Shown: positions 22,331 through 30,250, counted from the stretch's first letter. The stretch is 64,000 nucleotides of DNA from Saccharopolyspora sp. SCSIO 74807 (GCF_037023755.1 NZ_CP146100.1:1366501-1430500), one strand, 5' to 3'. The notes: generated by a model not told the origin, from the letters alone. Numbers and translations are program-made.

Positions 22331-22383
22331 CGGCGGGTCGGGTGAGCGAGCGGGTTCGCCGGTCCCGCTCGCTCCCACCGCCG
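22331..22383. terminator. Terminator between the helicase and primase-like genes
   Basis: A long imperfect hairpin: GGTGAGCGAGCGGG pairs with CCCGCTCGCTC-CCACC, extended by CGGCGG/CCGCCG. It lies between convergent genes. Confidence 0.7.
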
Positions 22384-22460
22384 GACGTCTCATCGGGGGT
22401 GCCCCTGGACGGGTCGGACGTCCAGTTGCCCGCGGCTAATTTCGCGGTCGCCGCCGACCG

Positions 22461-23168
22461 TCAGTTGCCGGCCACGACGAGCTGGGCCACGTCTTCGGCG
22501 GTGTCCGCACCGATGCGCAACGCATCGCCGATGACCTCGGGCGACGGTAGCCGCCACCCGCAGACCTCCGGCTTGACGCGCCAGTGCACGACACCGTGGT
22601 GGAAAGTGCTCGGCGGCACCGGGAGCCAGCTTCCGGCGGTGTGCCTGCGCACCGCTCCCGCGGTGACGAGCTCGGGGCACACCGCGGCAGCACGGCCACC
22701 GGCGGCCAGGAAGTACCAGCGGGCGTCCGGAGTCGCCACGATCGGTGCCGGAGCGCCCATCGAGCGCAGCGCCCGCGCGGCACGCCGCCCGAGCTCGGCA
22801 CCGACCTCGAGTGCTTCCACCTCGTCACCGGTGGCGATCAGCAGGCTGTACGGCCGCTCACCGAACCAGGCCGCGACCTGGTCCGCGTCGGTGCTCCGCC
22901 GGCCCTGCCAGTCCTCGTGCACGGGCACCGGGCCGGTGGAGCCACCACCGGACCATCTCCCGGTCGCAGCGACCGGGAACGTGCCGGGCACCACCGGCCA
23001 GCTGCGCGCGGCCAGCTCGATCGCTTGCACCCGCAGCTCGATGCGGAACGCACCGGCCCAATCGGCCGCTCCGCGCCAACCGCCGGTGCCGGAACCGGCG
23101 ACACTGGTCTCTGGAGCGACACCGGTCCCTGTAGCAACACCGGGCCGCTCGTCCGCCGACCAGTCCAT
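22461..23168 (-). CDS. Bifunctional DNA primase/polymerase N-terminal-domain protein (prim-pol-like)
   Basis: A 235-residue protein resembling the N-terminal prim-pol domain found in archaeo-eukaryotic-type primases of plasmids and actinobacterial chromosomes: ELAARSWPVVPGTFP near residues 53-67, then a histidine-containing segment WLPVPPSTFHHGVVHWR near 180-196. It is stand-alone, with no helicase or primase C-terminal domain. The usual catalytic D-x-D is not obvious to me, so activity is uncertain and a regulatory or degenerate role is possible. ATG at 23168 has an excellent GAGGAGGAGAGG upstream. It lies between the helicase and the Tad-like operon but is separated from the operon by about 300 bp. 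Confidence 0.6.
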   Translation of the reverse strand: MDWSADERPGVATGTGVAPETSVAGSGTGGWRGAADWAGAFRIELRVQAIELAARSWPVVPGTFPVAATGRWSGGGSTGPVPVHEDWQGRRSTDADQVAAWFGERPYSLLIATGDEVEALEVGAELGRRAARALRSMGAPAPIVATPDARWYFLAAGGRAAAVCPELVTAGAVRRHTAGSWLPVPPSTFHHGVVHWRVKPEVCGWRLPSPEVIGDALRIGADTAEDVAQLVVAGN

Positions 23169-23475
23169 TCCCTCTCCTCCTCAACAACGGCGAGCGCCTC
23201 GGCAACGGTTTCCCGCGGTATCGCGATCCACCTGCGAGCCCGACCACGTTGTCGGAACTCTTGCCCGCAACTCGCACTTTCAATCAACGTCACAAGGCGC
23301 ACCCGCGTATACCCCCGCGGCGACGAACGGTCGTTCAGCGGCGACGAACGTCGGGAACGGGACCAGAGGCACTGATATGCCGGGGTGGGCGTTCCCGGCC
23401 GCGCGACCACGGCAACCGGTCGCCGCCCGGGGACGTGTGACCGCTGAGCGCGCACCCGGAACACGCCACTCGCGT
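23169..23475. other. Gap between the Tad-like operon and the prim-pol-like gene
   Basis: 307 bp. It should hold the 3' end of the Tad-like mRNA and the promoter of the prim-pol-like gene. A GACGAACGGTCGTTC palindrome near 23322-23340 is followed by a second GCGGCGACGAACG copy. No gene is seen. Confidence 0.4.
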
Positions 23476-23841
23476 TCAGCGCGGTGCCGGCCCCGCCCTT
23501 GCCCTGGCGCTGACCTGGGATGAAAGCAACCCGGGCAGGGCGGAAGTGCGTTCTGCGACGATCACTCGCGCATCCGGGCCGGACAGTCGGCAGTCGAGCA
23601 CGCTCGCGTGCATCCCGCGCGCCACCCGTTCCGCTTGCTCGCACGCCGCCGTGCCGCCCGCGGTGGCGTGCGATGCAGCGGCCAGCGCGGCGAGGTCGGC
23701 GGCCCCCTCCGCGCGATGCCTGGCCAGCACGGCGGAGCCGAGTGCCAGGCCGAACCCGAGGATGACCAGCAATCCGAGGATCAGCACCGCGGCGAGCACC
23801 GTGGCGACACCGGCATCCCGGCCGCCGGCACCGGTGCTCAC
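23476..23841 (-). CDS. TadE-like pseudopilin-type membrane protein (Rv3654c-like)
   Basis: A 121-residue protein with one N-terminal membrane segment preceded by GRDAGVATVLAA, then a short extracellular region with a Cys pair (ACEQAE and LDCRL). This is the Rv3654c-type protein of the helicase/secretion neighbourhood, probably a minor component exported through the Tad-like machine. The GTG at 23841 overlaps the stop of the preceding TadE gene by 4 bp (GTGA), which indicates translational coupling. It is the last gene of the operon. Confidence 0.75.
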   Translation of the reverse strand: MSTGAGGRDAGVATVLAAVLILGLLVILGFGLALGSAVLARHRAEGAADLAALAAASHATAGGTAACEQAERVARGMHASVLDCRLSGPDARVIVAERTSALPGLLSSQVSARARAGPAPR

Positions 23842-24272
23842 CGCGCGGGCTCCGCCGGACCGGACCCGGCCGCACCCGGTTCCAGCACTGCCGCGGCTCG
23901 ACTGGTCCACCACTGGGCGGGCAGGAAACCGACCACCGGTGGAGCGCTCACCTCGGTCGTCACCTGGTCGTCCCGAACGGAGATCGCCAAGCTCGCGCCC
24001 GGCGGGGCCAACCGCCGCACCGCTGCGTCGGCCTGCTCGCGATCTCCCCTGGACGCCAGCCGAGCGGCCTCGACCGCGGCGTCGGTGCACCGGACCTGCC
24101 CGAGCACCATGTTCATGGCGGTCAGCACGAGCACGAACACCGCTACGACCGCGCCCACGCCCAGGGCCGCCTCGACCGTCACCGCACCGCGGTCGGAAAA
24201 GGAATCCGGACTTCGCGCCGCCGGGACCGCCCGGCCGCCCGAACCGACCGGGAGCGCTCGCCGCGCGATCAC
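23838..24272 (-). CDS. TadE-family pilus assembly protein
   Basis: A 144-residue protein. DRGAVTVEAALGVGAVVAVFVLVLTAMNMVLG (residues about 26-57) is the typical TadE N-terminal membrane segment with the conserved Glu. A short extracellular domain with a WW motif follows (FLPAQWWTSRA). TadE proteins are pseudopilins of tight-adherence pili. The GTG start at 24272 overlaps the stop of the pilin-like gene by 4 bp. It corresponds to Rv3655c. Confidence 0.8.
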   Translation of the reverse strand: MIARRALPVGSGGRAVPAARSPDSFSDRGAVTVEAALGVGAVVAVFVLVLTAMNMVLGQVRCTDAAVEAARLASRGDREQADAAVRRLAPPGASLAISVRDDQVTTEVSAPPVVGFLPAQWWTSRAAAVLEPGAAGSGPAEPAR

Positions 24273-24532
24273 GGGACACTGCCTTGCAATGCACGTTCGA
24301 CCAGCCCGGTGAGCGCGGCCGTCACCGAGTCGCCGGTGACGACGGTGTAGAGCAGCGCTGCGAAAGCGGCCGCCGCCACGGTGCCGATGGCGTACTCGGC
24401 GGTGCTCATACCGCGGTCGCCGTGCAACAGCGTTCGAAGACTCCGCAATCGACGACGGCTGAGTCCGGAGCGGCTCGTGCGGCGATCGCCGGCAGGCACC
24501 GTGCAGCTGATCTTCGTGGGAATCGGGGTCAT
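24269..24532 (-). CDS. Flp-type pilin-like protein (DUF4244)
   Basis: An 87-residue protein with a basic N-terminal 45 residues, then GDRG-MSTAEYAIGTVAAAAFAALLYTVV. The Gly followed by a Glu at +5 and Tyr at +6 is the prepilin-peptidase cleavage pattern of Flp pilins, so the mature product would be a single short hydrophobic helix able to form a pilus fibre. It corresponds to Rv3656c. ATG at 24532 has GGCGGGAG upstream. The 112-bp gap to the TadC-like gene is the only sizeable gap in the operon and could hold an internal promoter or processing site so that pilin is made in excess. Confidence 0.8.
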   Translation of the reverse strand: MTPIPTKISCTVPAGDRRTSRSGLSRRRLRSLRTLLHGDRGMSTAEYAIGTVAAAAFAALLYTVVTGDSVTAALTGLVERALQGSVP

Positions 24533-24644
24533 GCTCCCGCCTTTCTCGTGTTGTCGTTCGCCCGGCACCGCGCATCGCTTTTCGCGGCTTGCCGGGCCGG
24601 TTGTCGGCAACGAATGTCTCGCCGCACGACGGAATCCGGCCTGC

Positions 24645-25370
24645 TCACCAGGTCGCGGCGAGCCGCTGCACCATCCCCGCCACGACCGGAACCACGCCCA
24701 GGCACAGGAACGCGGGCAGGAAGCACAAGCCGAGCGGCGCGGTGATCCACACCCCGGCCTGCTGAGCTGCTGCTTGGGCTCGGTCGGCGACCGCGGTTCG
24801 CGCTTCGGCCGCCAGGCCGTCGGCGACCTCGGCCAACGCACTGCCGGTCCGCGCACTGCGGCGGGCCGCGCGGGCGAGTTCGGCGGTGCCGGGATGGCGA
24901 AGCGCCGGTTCCCACGCCGAGGCCGGGTCGGCCCCGAGTTCGAGCAGCCCCGCGACCTCGCGCAGCGCGGTACCCGCCGGACCAGCGAGTTCCGCGGCCA
25001 CCGCCCGCACGAGCACGACCAGCGGCAGCCCTGCACGCATCCCGGCCGCCAGCAGATCCCACCCCGCGGCCAGCTCCAGCGGATCGGTGTCCGGCGGTCC
25101 GGCCCGAGCGCGAAGCACCAGCCAGAAGACGGCCGCAGCGAGCACCGCACCGGGAATCACCCCGGCGACGGCAGCGCCGAGGGCACCGGACGCAGCCGCA
25201 GCCACGGGAGCTCTGGCTCGTTCCGGCCATCTCGACAACAGCCGCGTGACGGAGTTCGGCTGCCCGGCAGCGGTAGCTTCGCCCCTCCGGCGCAGCACGG
25301 CGACCCGCGCCGATCGGACGGGCAACAACAGCAGCGCGACCGCGAGCAACACCGGTTCGAGGGCGCTCAT
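24645..25370 (-). CDS. TadC-like type II/IV secretion platform protein (T2SSF domain)
   Basis: A 241-residue membrane protein. It has hydrophobic segments at the N-terminus and near residues 55-85, a helical cytoplasmic T2SSF region (ELAAGWDLLAAGMRAGLPL to RAQAAAQQAGV) and two C-terminal segments (ITAPLGLCFLPAFLCLGVVPVV). It would form half of the inner-membrane platform for the pilus. Its ATG overlaps the TadB-like stop by 4 bp (ATGA). It corresponds to Rv3657c. Confidence 0.8.
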   Translation of the reverse strand: MSALEPVLLAVALLLLPVRSARVAVLRRRGEATAAGQPNSVTRLLSRWPERARAPVAAAASGALGAAVAGVIPGAVLAAAVFWLVLRARAGPPDTDPLELAAGWDLLAAGMRAGLPLVVLVRAVAAELAGPAGTALREVAGLLELGADPASAWEPALRHPGTAELARAARRSARTGSALAEVADGLAAEARTAVADRAQAAAQQAGVWITAPLGLCFLPAFLCLGVVPVVAGMVQRLAATW

Positions 25371-26206
25371 GTCCGCACCACCGACTCGGTCAGCCGGACC
25401 GTCCACAGCACACCCGCGCACAGCAGTGCCACTCCGAGCACGAGCACGGCCTGCCCGAAGAGACCTCCGGTGAGCACCGCGAGCGGAGTCGCTCCCGAGA
25501 CCTCCCCGAGCAGCAAGCCGAGCAACGGCAAACCCGCCAATACCGCGGCGGTGGCTCGCGGACCGGCCAGCTTCGCCTCGACCTCCCGCGCGAACGCCAC
25601 TCGGTGCTCGAGATCGCGGCGCACCGCGTCCAGCAGCTCCGCCAGGGCGACGCCGTGACGTTCGGCCAACGCCCACGCTCTGCCGGCCCGTGCCAAGGGA
25701 TCGACGGGCGCAGCTCGCTCGCCGAACCGGAACACGCGGCGATCCACCGCTTCGGCGCCCGCACCTGCTGCGGTGAGCACGGATGCGACGTCGCCGCCCA
25801 TCCTTGCCGTGGTGGACAGGTCGCGGAACACGGCGGCGACCGGAAAATCCGCGTCCACGGCCGCCCCTTCCGCGGCGGCGGCCGGGTGCGACCCCGCTCG
25901 AAGCTCGGCGACCAGCAACCGGAATCCGGCCGCCAGCGCCGCCGAGCGCTGCAACCGCAGGCGGTACCCGCCGCGGGTACGCCACCACCACACGCCGAGC
26001 GCGGTCAGCGCACTCGCCGCCAGCAATCCGCCGACACCGGCGAGCAGCAGTCCGAGCAGCGCGGCGGCCGGAACCGCGCCGATCCGCAACGACGAAACCG
26101 GATTCCGGTGCGGCAGCGAAACTTCACGCCTGGGTAGCAGTCGGTGGTGCGCCCGCAGGTCCGGCCATCCGAGCAACGCCGCGGCAGGCAGCAGCAGAGT
26201 CAGCAC
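25367..26206 (-). CDS. TadB-like type II/IV secretion platform protein (T2SSF domain)
   Basis: A 279-residue membrane protein. It has an N-terminal hydrophobic segment, a pair near residues 45-75, the T2SSF helical core (AGFRLLVAELRAGSHPAAAAEGAA, then ALAERHGVALAELLDAV) and two C-terminal segments. It is the partner of TadC in the platform that the ATPase turns or pushes. GTG at 26206 has GGAGGTG nine bases upstream and overlaps the ATPase stop by 7 bp. It corresponds to Rv3658c. Confidence 0.8.
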   Translation of the reverse strand: MLTLLLPAAALLGWPDLRAHHRLLPRREVSLPHRNPVSSLRIGAVPAAALLGLLLAGVGGLLAASALTALGVWWWRTRGGYRLRLQRSAALAAGFRLLVAELRAGSHPAAAAEGAAVDADFPVAAVFRDLSTTARMGGDVASVLTAAGAGAEAVDRRVFRFGERAAPVDPLARAGRAWALAERHGVALAELLDAVRRDLEHRVAFAREVEAKLAGPRATAAVLAGLPLLGLLLGEVSGATPLAVLTGGLFGQAVLVLGVALLCAGVLWTVRLTESVVRT

Positions 26207-27369
26207 GGCGCCGCACCTCCCCGCGAACGGATCAGCCCGGCGAGTTCCGAACGCCCCTCGATCCAACCGTCGTCGCACCGCCAGGCCGGCACGACCGACA
26301 CTCGGTCCCGTTCACGGCGCAACACACCGATCGCGGCCAACTGCCTGCCGCGATCGGCGCTGCGGCGCACGTGCAGCACCACCTGCACGGCGGCGGCCAG
26401 CTGGCTGTGCAACGCCTCCCGGGCCATACCGCCCAGCGCGGCCAGGGCCTCCATCCGGGCCGGAACCTCTTCCGGGGAGTTGGCGTGCACGGTCCCTCCA
26501 CCGCCTTCGTGGCCGGTGTTCAACGCGGCGAGCAGTTCGCACACCTCCGCGCCGCGCACCTCGCCGACGATCAACCGGTCCGGGCGCATCCGCAGGGACT
26601 GCCGCACCAGATCCCGCATCCGCACCTCACCGGCTCCCTCCACGTTCGCGGGCCGGGTCAGCAGCCGGACGACGTGCGGATGCCGCGGGCGGAGCTCACC
26701 CGCTTCCTCCACGCAGACGATCCGCTCAGCCGCGGAAACCTCGCCGAGCAGCGCGGCCAGCAGGGTCGTCTTCCCGGCGCCGGTGCCGCCGGTCACGAGC
26801 AAGGCCAGCCTCGCCCGCACGATCGAGCGCAGCACCGCGCCCAGTTCCGGCGAGAACGTGCCCATCCGCAGCAGCGCATCCACCCCGTGCGAGGCGGGCC
26901 GCAGAATCCGCAACGACAAGCACGTCCCGTTCACGGCGATCGGCGGCAGCACCGCGTGCATCCGGACCGCTTCGCCCGCACCGGCTCCGGGAAGCCAGCC
27001 GTCGACCCACGGTTGCGCTTCGTCCAACCGCCTGCCGGTGGCCACGGCGAGCCGTTGCGCGAGCCTGCGGACCGCCTCCTCGTCCGAGAACGTCACCGCG
27101 GAGCGGCACAACCCGTCGCCGCGGTCCACCCAGACCTCGTCCGGTGCGGTCACCAGTACGTCGGTGACTTCCGGATCGCGCAGCAGCGGCTCGACCACGC
27201 CGGTACCGAGGAATTCTTGTTGCAGCGACCGCAAAGCGGTGAGCAGGTCGGCGTCCGCCACCGGACCGCCCGCTTCCTCGCGCACCGCGGCCGCCACCGC
27301 CGAAGGGCTCACCGGCGTGCCGCCGCCAGCGAGGCGGTTGCGCACCCGCTCGATCAAGTCGGTGTTCAT
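26200..27369 (-). CDS. TadA/CpaF-type secretion ATPase
   Basis: A 389-residue hexameric traffic ATPase that powers pilus assembly. It has a Walker A box GGTGAGKTT (194-202), an Asp-box Glu pair VEEAGEL (220-226), a Walker B region DRLIVGEVRGAE (264-275) and a His-box region TGHEGGGGTVHANS (285-298). Its length is close to CpaF proteins. It corresponds to Rv3659c. The ATG overlaps the CpaE-like stop by 4 bp, so translation is probably coupled. Confidence 0.9.
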   Translation of the reverse strand: MNTDLIERVRNRLAGGGTPVSPSAVAAAVREEAGGPVADADLLTALRSLQQEFLGTGVVEPLLRDPEVTDVLVTAPDEVWVDRGDGLCRSAVTFSDEEAVRRLAQRLAVATGRRLDEAQPWVDGWLPGAGAGEAVRMHAVLPPIAVNGTCLSLRILRPASHGVDALLRMGTFSPELGAVLRSIVRARLALLVTGGTGAGKTTLLAALLGEVSAAERIVCVEEAGELRPRHPHVVRLLTRPANVEGAGEVRMRDLVRQSLRMRPDRLIVGEVRGAEVCELLAALNTGHEGGGGTVHANSPEEVPARMEALAALGGMAREALHSQLAAAVQVVLHVRRSADRGRQLAAIGVLRRERDRVSVVPAWRCDDGWIEGRSELAGLIRSRGGAAPC

Positions 27370-28478
27370 GACGCCACCCGTTCCGGGGCTCGCTGATCAT
27401 CCAAGGTCTCGAGGACTTCCGCCGCTGCTCTGGCCGTCGCTCCCCGGCTGCTCGCCCGCGTCCCGCACAGTCCCGCTTTGTCGACGGCTCCCGGCAGACC
27501 CGCCTGCGTTCGCAGCACCGCGAGCACCGGCGCGCCCACCGCAAGCTCGATGTCGCGCACGCGGAGCCCGGCGGGCGCAGGCCCGCGGATCACCAGCCGC
27601 ACCGGTGCGGAAGCGCGTTCCCGCAGGACCCGCAGCCGGCTCGCCGCGGCCGCGCACGCCCGGACCTGCGCGGGCACGACCAGGACGGTCAGATCGGCGG
27701 CGCGCAGCACCGCGCAAGCAGGCTCGGACAGATCCCGCGGGAGATCGCACACGACCGTTTCACCGCCCCGGCGACCGGCGGCGAGCACGGCTTGCACCGA
27801 CGGCGCGGTGAGTCCGCTGGCCGCGCCGTCTCGGTCGCAGGAGAGCACGGTGAGCGCGCCGGAACCGACCCGCTGTCCCGGTAGCGCCTCCCGCAGCGCA
27901 CCGGCCGCCACGCGGCCACCGCTGATCGCCAGTCCGGACCAGCGCAACCCCTGCGTGCGCTCCACACCGACGGTCAGGTCCAACCCGCCGCCGAGCGGGT
28001 CGCAGTCGAGCAGCAACGCGCGGTCGCCGCGGCGTGCCGCGACGACGGAGACCGCCGCGGCCAACGTGGAGGCACCCGCGCCGCCGGTTCCGCCGAGCAC
28101 GGTGAGCACCCGTCCTGCGCCGGACGCGGGAGCGTCGACGGCCTCGGCGAGCAGCTCGACGAGTTGCGCTTCCTGCTCGGGCAACTGCAGCACCGCGTCC
28201 GCGCCGATCTCGAACGCGGACCGCCACCGCTCCGCTCGCTGCGTGCGGGAGACCAGCAGGACCGCTGATCTTCGCGGCATACCGGCCGCGGCAGCACGAG
28301 CCGCCGTGCGGTCGTCGAGCAGCACCAGCGGCGCTTCGCGCCAGAGTTGCCCCGTCTCCGCCGGGTCGGCGCGACGCCGCAGGTCGCAGCCCGCGACGGC
28401 GGTCAACCGAGTGATCTCCGCGGCCAGGTCGTCGTCCTGGCTGACGAGCAGTGGTGGTGCGGTGGTCGAGGTGGGCAT
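27366..28478 (-). CDS. CpaE/TadZ-like pilus localisation protein with a degenerate P-loop
   Basis: A 370-residue protein and first gene of the Tad-like operon. The N-terminal 110 residues resemble a receiver-like domain. A ParA/MinD-type domain follows, whose P-loop reads GGTGGAGAST near residue 130 and lacks the signature lysines of KGGxGKT. The equivalent Rv3660c protein also has a degenerate loop. Members localise or regulate pilus machines at the pole. With this loop it may bind nucleotide weakly or not at all. ATG at 28478 has only a weak GGGTG upstream. Confidence 0.8.
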   Translation of the reverse strand: MPTSTTAPPLLVSQDDDLAAEITRLTAVAGCDLRRRADPAETGQLWREAPLVLLDDRTAARAAAAGMPRRSAVLLVSRTQRAERWRSAFEIGADAVLQLPEQEAQLVELLAEAVDAPASGAGRVLTVLGGTGGAGASTLAAAVSVVAARRGDRALLLDCDPLGGGLDLTVGVERTQGLRWSGLAISGGRVAAGALREALPGQRVGSGALTVLSCDRDGAASGLTAPSVQAVLAAGRRGGETVVCDLPRDLSEPACAVLRAADLTVLVVPAQVRACAAAASRLRVLRERASAPVRLVIRGPAPAGLRVRDIELAVGAPVLAVLRTQAGLPGAVDKAGLCGTRASSRGATARAAAEVLETLDDQRAPERVAS

Positions 28479-28795
28479 GCCGGCACCCGTTCCGGTCGCA
28501 GGGCTCGCGGGAGGAATTCGCCGGGACCGGCGGAATTCCCGCTCGACGTCCACGTTGCAGCGGCCGGGCGGCGGCGCCCAGACCGAATTCCGGAATCTGT
28601 GGATGGACCGGCACCTTGTGGACAACTTCTTCACCCGATTAAGCGATCAACCGTGAAGGGTTCACCGGAAATGGCCCGACCAGCGCAGGGAGCCGAAAAG
28701 AAGTGCCCGCGCACCGCGGAAACTACTTGAAGCCTGGAATAATTTGCTCGGAAACCGTCCGCACCGGACGCGGCCGGGAACATCGCCCCCGACAA

Positions 28796-28882
28796 TGCGG
28801 ACGACCCCCGCCAGGGGGAGGACGGGGGTCGCCGAGAGTTCAGCTCCGGGGGGTCGAGCTGAACCCGTCCGGTTCCCGGACC
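28796..28882 (-). ncRNA. 6C small RNA
   Basis: Read on the minus strand, a short 5' hairpin (GTCCGG/CCGGAC) is followed by two stems with C-rich loops. The first is GTTCAGCTC/GAGCTGAAC (28864-28838) with loop GACCCCCCG. The second is GACCCCCG/CGGGGGTC (28830-28803) with loop TCCTCCCCCTGG. Two stems with runs of about six C in the loops define the actinobacterial 6C RNA family. Its place, between the CpaE-like gene and the HAD gene, is that of B11 between Rv3660c and Rv3661 in M. tuberculosis. A length near 90 nt also fits. TAGAGT at 28893-28888 is a well-placed -10 box. B11 is known to act by C-rich loop pairing with G-rich sites on mRNAs. Confidence 0.8.
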
Positions 28883-28887
28883 CCCAT

Positions 28888-28893
28888 ACTCTA
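28888..28893 (-). promoter_or_regulatory. -10 element of the 6C RNA
   Basis: TAGAGT on the minus strand, 6-7 nt before the predicted RNA 5' end near 28882. No consensus -35 is visible 17-18 bp upstream (CGCGAG/ACGCGA). Confidence 0.55.
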
Positions 28894-29084
28894 GCGCCCG
28901 GTCTCCCCCACTCGCGTCCCGTCCATTAGGACGAACATAAGCATCCTGTCGCGCCTTCTGGAAACGCCACGCCCGATCCACTGCCCGAACGTGGCGAGAA
29001 CTCACTGCAACGAGCCGAAGTCGGCCACTCGCAGTGAAGCAGGCCCGCGCGCCGCGCATCGCCCGCCGCGCCGGGGTCCGGTCG

Positions 29085-29090
29085 TATGCT
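29085..29090 (+). promoter_or_regulatory. -10 element for a leaderless HAD transcript
   Basis: TATGCT, seven bases before the GTG at 29098. No Shine-Dalgarno is present, which fits transcription starting at the start codon. Confidence 0.5.
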
Positions 29091-29097
29091 GTGCGAC

Positions 29098-29925
29098 GTG
29101 ACAGCGCCCGCGAACCCCCCGACCGCCACCGGACCCCGGACGGCGGCATTCTTCGACCTGGACAAAACGGTCATCGCCAAATCGAGCACGCTCGCATTCA
29201 GCAGGCCGTTCTTCCAGGAAGGTCTCATCAACCGCCGGGCGGTGCTGAAAAGCGCCTACGCACAATTCGTTTTCATGCTGGCAGGCGCGGACGCCGACCA
29301 GATGGACCGGATGCGCGCGCACATCACCTCGCTGTGCACCGGCTGGGACGTCGAGCAGGTCAACGCGATCGTCGAGGAGACCCTGCACGACATCGTCGAT
29401 CCGCTCGTCTACAAGGAAGCCACCCAGCTCATCGCCGAGCACAAGGAACAGGGCCACGACATCGTGGTGCTGTCGGCCTCCGGCGAAGAAGTGGTGGCGC
29501 CGATCGCGAAACTGCTCGGCGCAACGCATTCCGCCGGAACCCGGATGGTCGTCGCCGACGGCCGCTACACCGGTGAGGTCGAGTTCTACTGCTCGGCGGG
29601 GAACAAGGCCGCCGCGGCCCGCGACCTCGCCGAGCGCTACGGCTACGACCTGCGGGATTGCCACGCCTATTCGGATTCGGTGACGGACCTGCCGCTGCTG
29701 GAAGCGGTGGGCCACCCGACGGTGGTCAACCCGGATCGCGGGCTGCGCAGGCACGCCGCGCAACGCGGCTGGCCGTCGCTGGCGTTCGAGCAGCCGGTTT
29801 CGCTGCGCGCGCGCTTCCCCACGCCTTCGCGCGCGGCAGTGACGGCGGCCGGCGTCGGCATGGGCGCGGTCGCCGCGGCCGGAGCGGCCTGGTGGGGTCT
29901 GCGCTACTGGCGCAGGCACCGCTGA
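29098..29925 (+). CDS. HAD-family IB phosphatase (SerB-like), membrane-anchored, Rv3661-like
   Basis: A 275-residue protein. The nucleophile motif AAFFDLDKTVIAKSS near residues 16-30 (DxDxT) and the later motifs SASGEE, NKAAAARDL and YSDSVTDLPLL are those of HAD-IB hydrolases related to phosphoserine phosphatase. A C-terminal hydrophobic segment (AAVTAAGVGMGAVAAAGAAWWGLRYW) probably anchors it in the membrane. The substrate is unknown. Similarity to Rv3661 runs through the whole length. GTG at 29098 is preferred over the ATG at 29086: the latter lies inside the likely -10 box, and the GTG gives the mycobacterial-type N-terminus (MTAPAN). Confidence 0.9.
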   Translation: MTAPANPPTATGPRTAAFFDLDKTVIAKSSTLAFSRPFFQEGLINRRAVLKSAYAQFVFMLAGADADQMDRMRAHITSLCTGWDVEQVNAIVEETLHDIVDPLVYKEATQLIAEHKEQGHDIVVLSASGEEVVAPIAKLLGATHSAGTRMVVADGRYTGEVEFYCSAGNKAAAARDLAERYGYDLRDCHAYSDSVTDLPLLEAVGHPTVVNPDRGLRRHAAQRGWPSLAFEQPVSLRARFPTPSRAAVTAAGVGMGAVAAAGAAWWGLRYWRRHR

Positions 29926-30012
29926 ACGCAGCGAAATCCCAGGTGATCGAGGCCGTCCGCGACCGATTCAGAGACCTTGCAGCGGCCAGGGGCGGCCGAC
30001 TACAAAGGAATT

Positions 30013-30250
30013 GCGGACCCTGGCTCGGCCAGGGGCGACGCGTAGGAGAAGCGGCGCTCCCCCTGAACCGGGCTCCGTGCGTGCGGACGGAGCACCCACG
30101 CGCAGCCGCCACGAGAGGCTGAAACGTCGACCGGGTTGCGTACCGGGACGCCGGACGCCTAGCCCAAGAGTTACGACACTTGTTGCACGCTTGGTAACCC
30201 GTCCGTTCACGCAAGACGGCGCCTGCCTGCCGGCGGGCGCCGTCGTTCGT
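30013..30250 (+). ncRNA. Candidate Ms1 / 6S-like RNA
   Basis: About 240 nt downstream of the Rv3661-like gene, the position of MTS2823 (Ms1) in M. tuberculosis and of scr3559 in Streptomyces coelicolor. It has no credible reading frame. A possible promoter is TTGCAG (29977) - 18 bp - TACAAA (30001-30006). Many stems are visible: CCAGGGG/CCCCTG; GCTCCGT/ACGGAGC; CGGGTT near 30132 with AACCCG near 30197; and CCAAG/CTTGG. The 5' CGGAC can pair with GTCCG near the 3' end, which would close a long 6S-like rod. It ends at a strong hairpin. Ms1 binds core RNA polymerase in mycobacteria. The identity rests on position and structure, so it is a candidate only. Confidence 0.5.
30215..30244 (+). terminator. 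Terminator after the HAD gene / Ms1 candidate
   Basis: GACGGCGCC (30215-30223) pairs with GGCGCCGTC (30236-30244) and GTTCGT follows. It is the 3' end of the candidate RNA. Confidence 0.8.

Larger units (their letters stand above)
28479..29084. other. Divergent region with the 6C RNA gene
   Basis: About 600 bp between two divergent protein operons. The 6C RNA occupies 28796-28882 on the minus strand. The rest, 28479-28795 and 28894-29084, holds the presumed promoter of the Tad-like operon and the upstream sequence of the HAD gene. No further gene is seen. The stretch 28590-28760 has relatively more A and T. Confidence 0.55.

Noticed and set aside
28803-28881. Hairpins at this site as terminators
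   Set aside because: They lie between divergent genes and have the 6C RNA layout, so an RNA gene explains them better.
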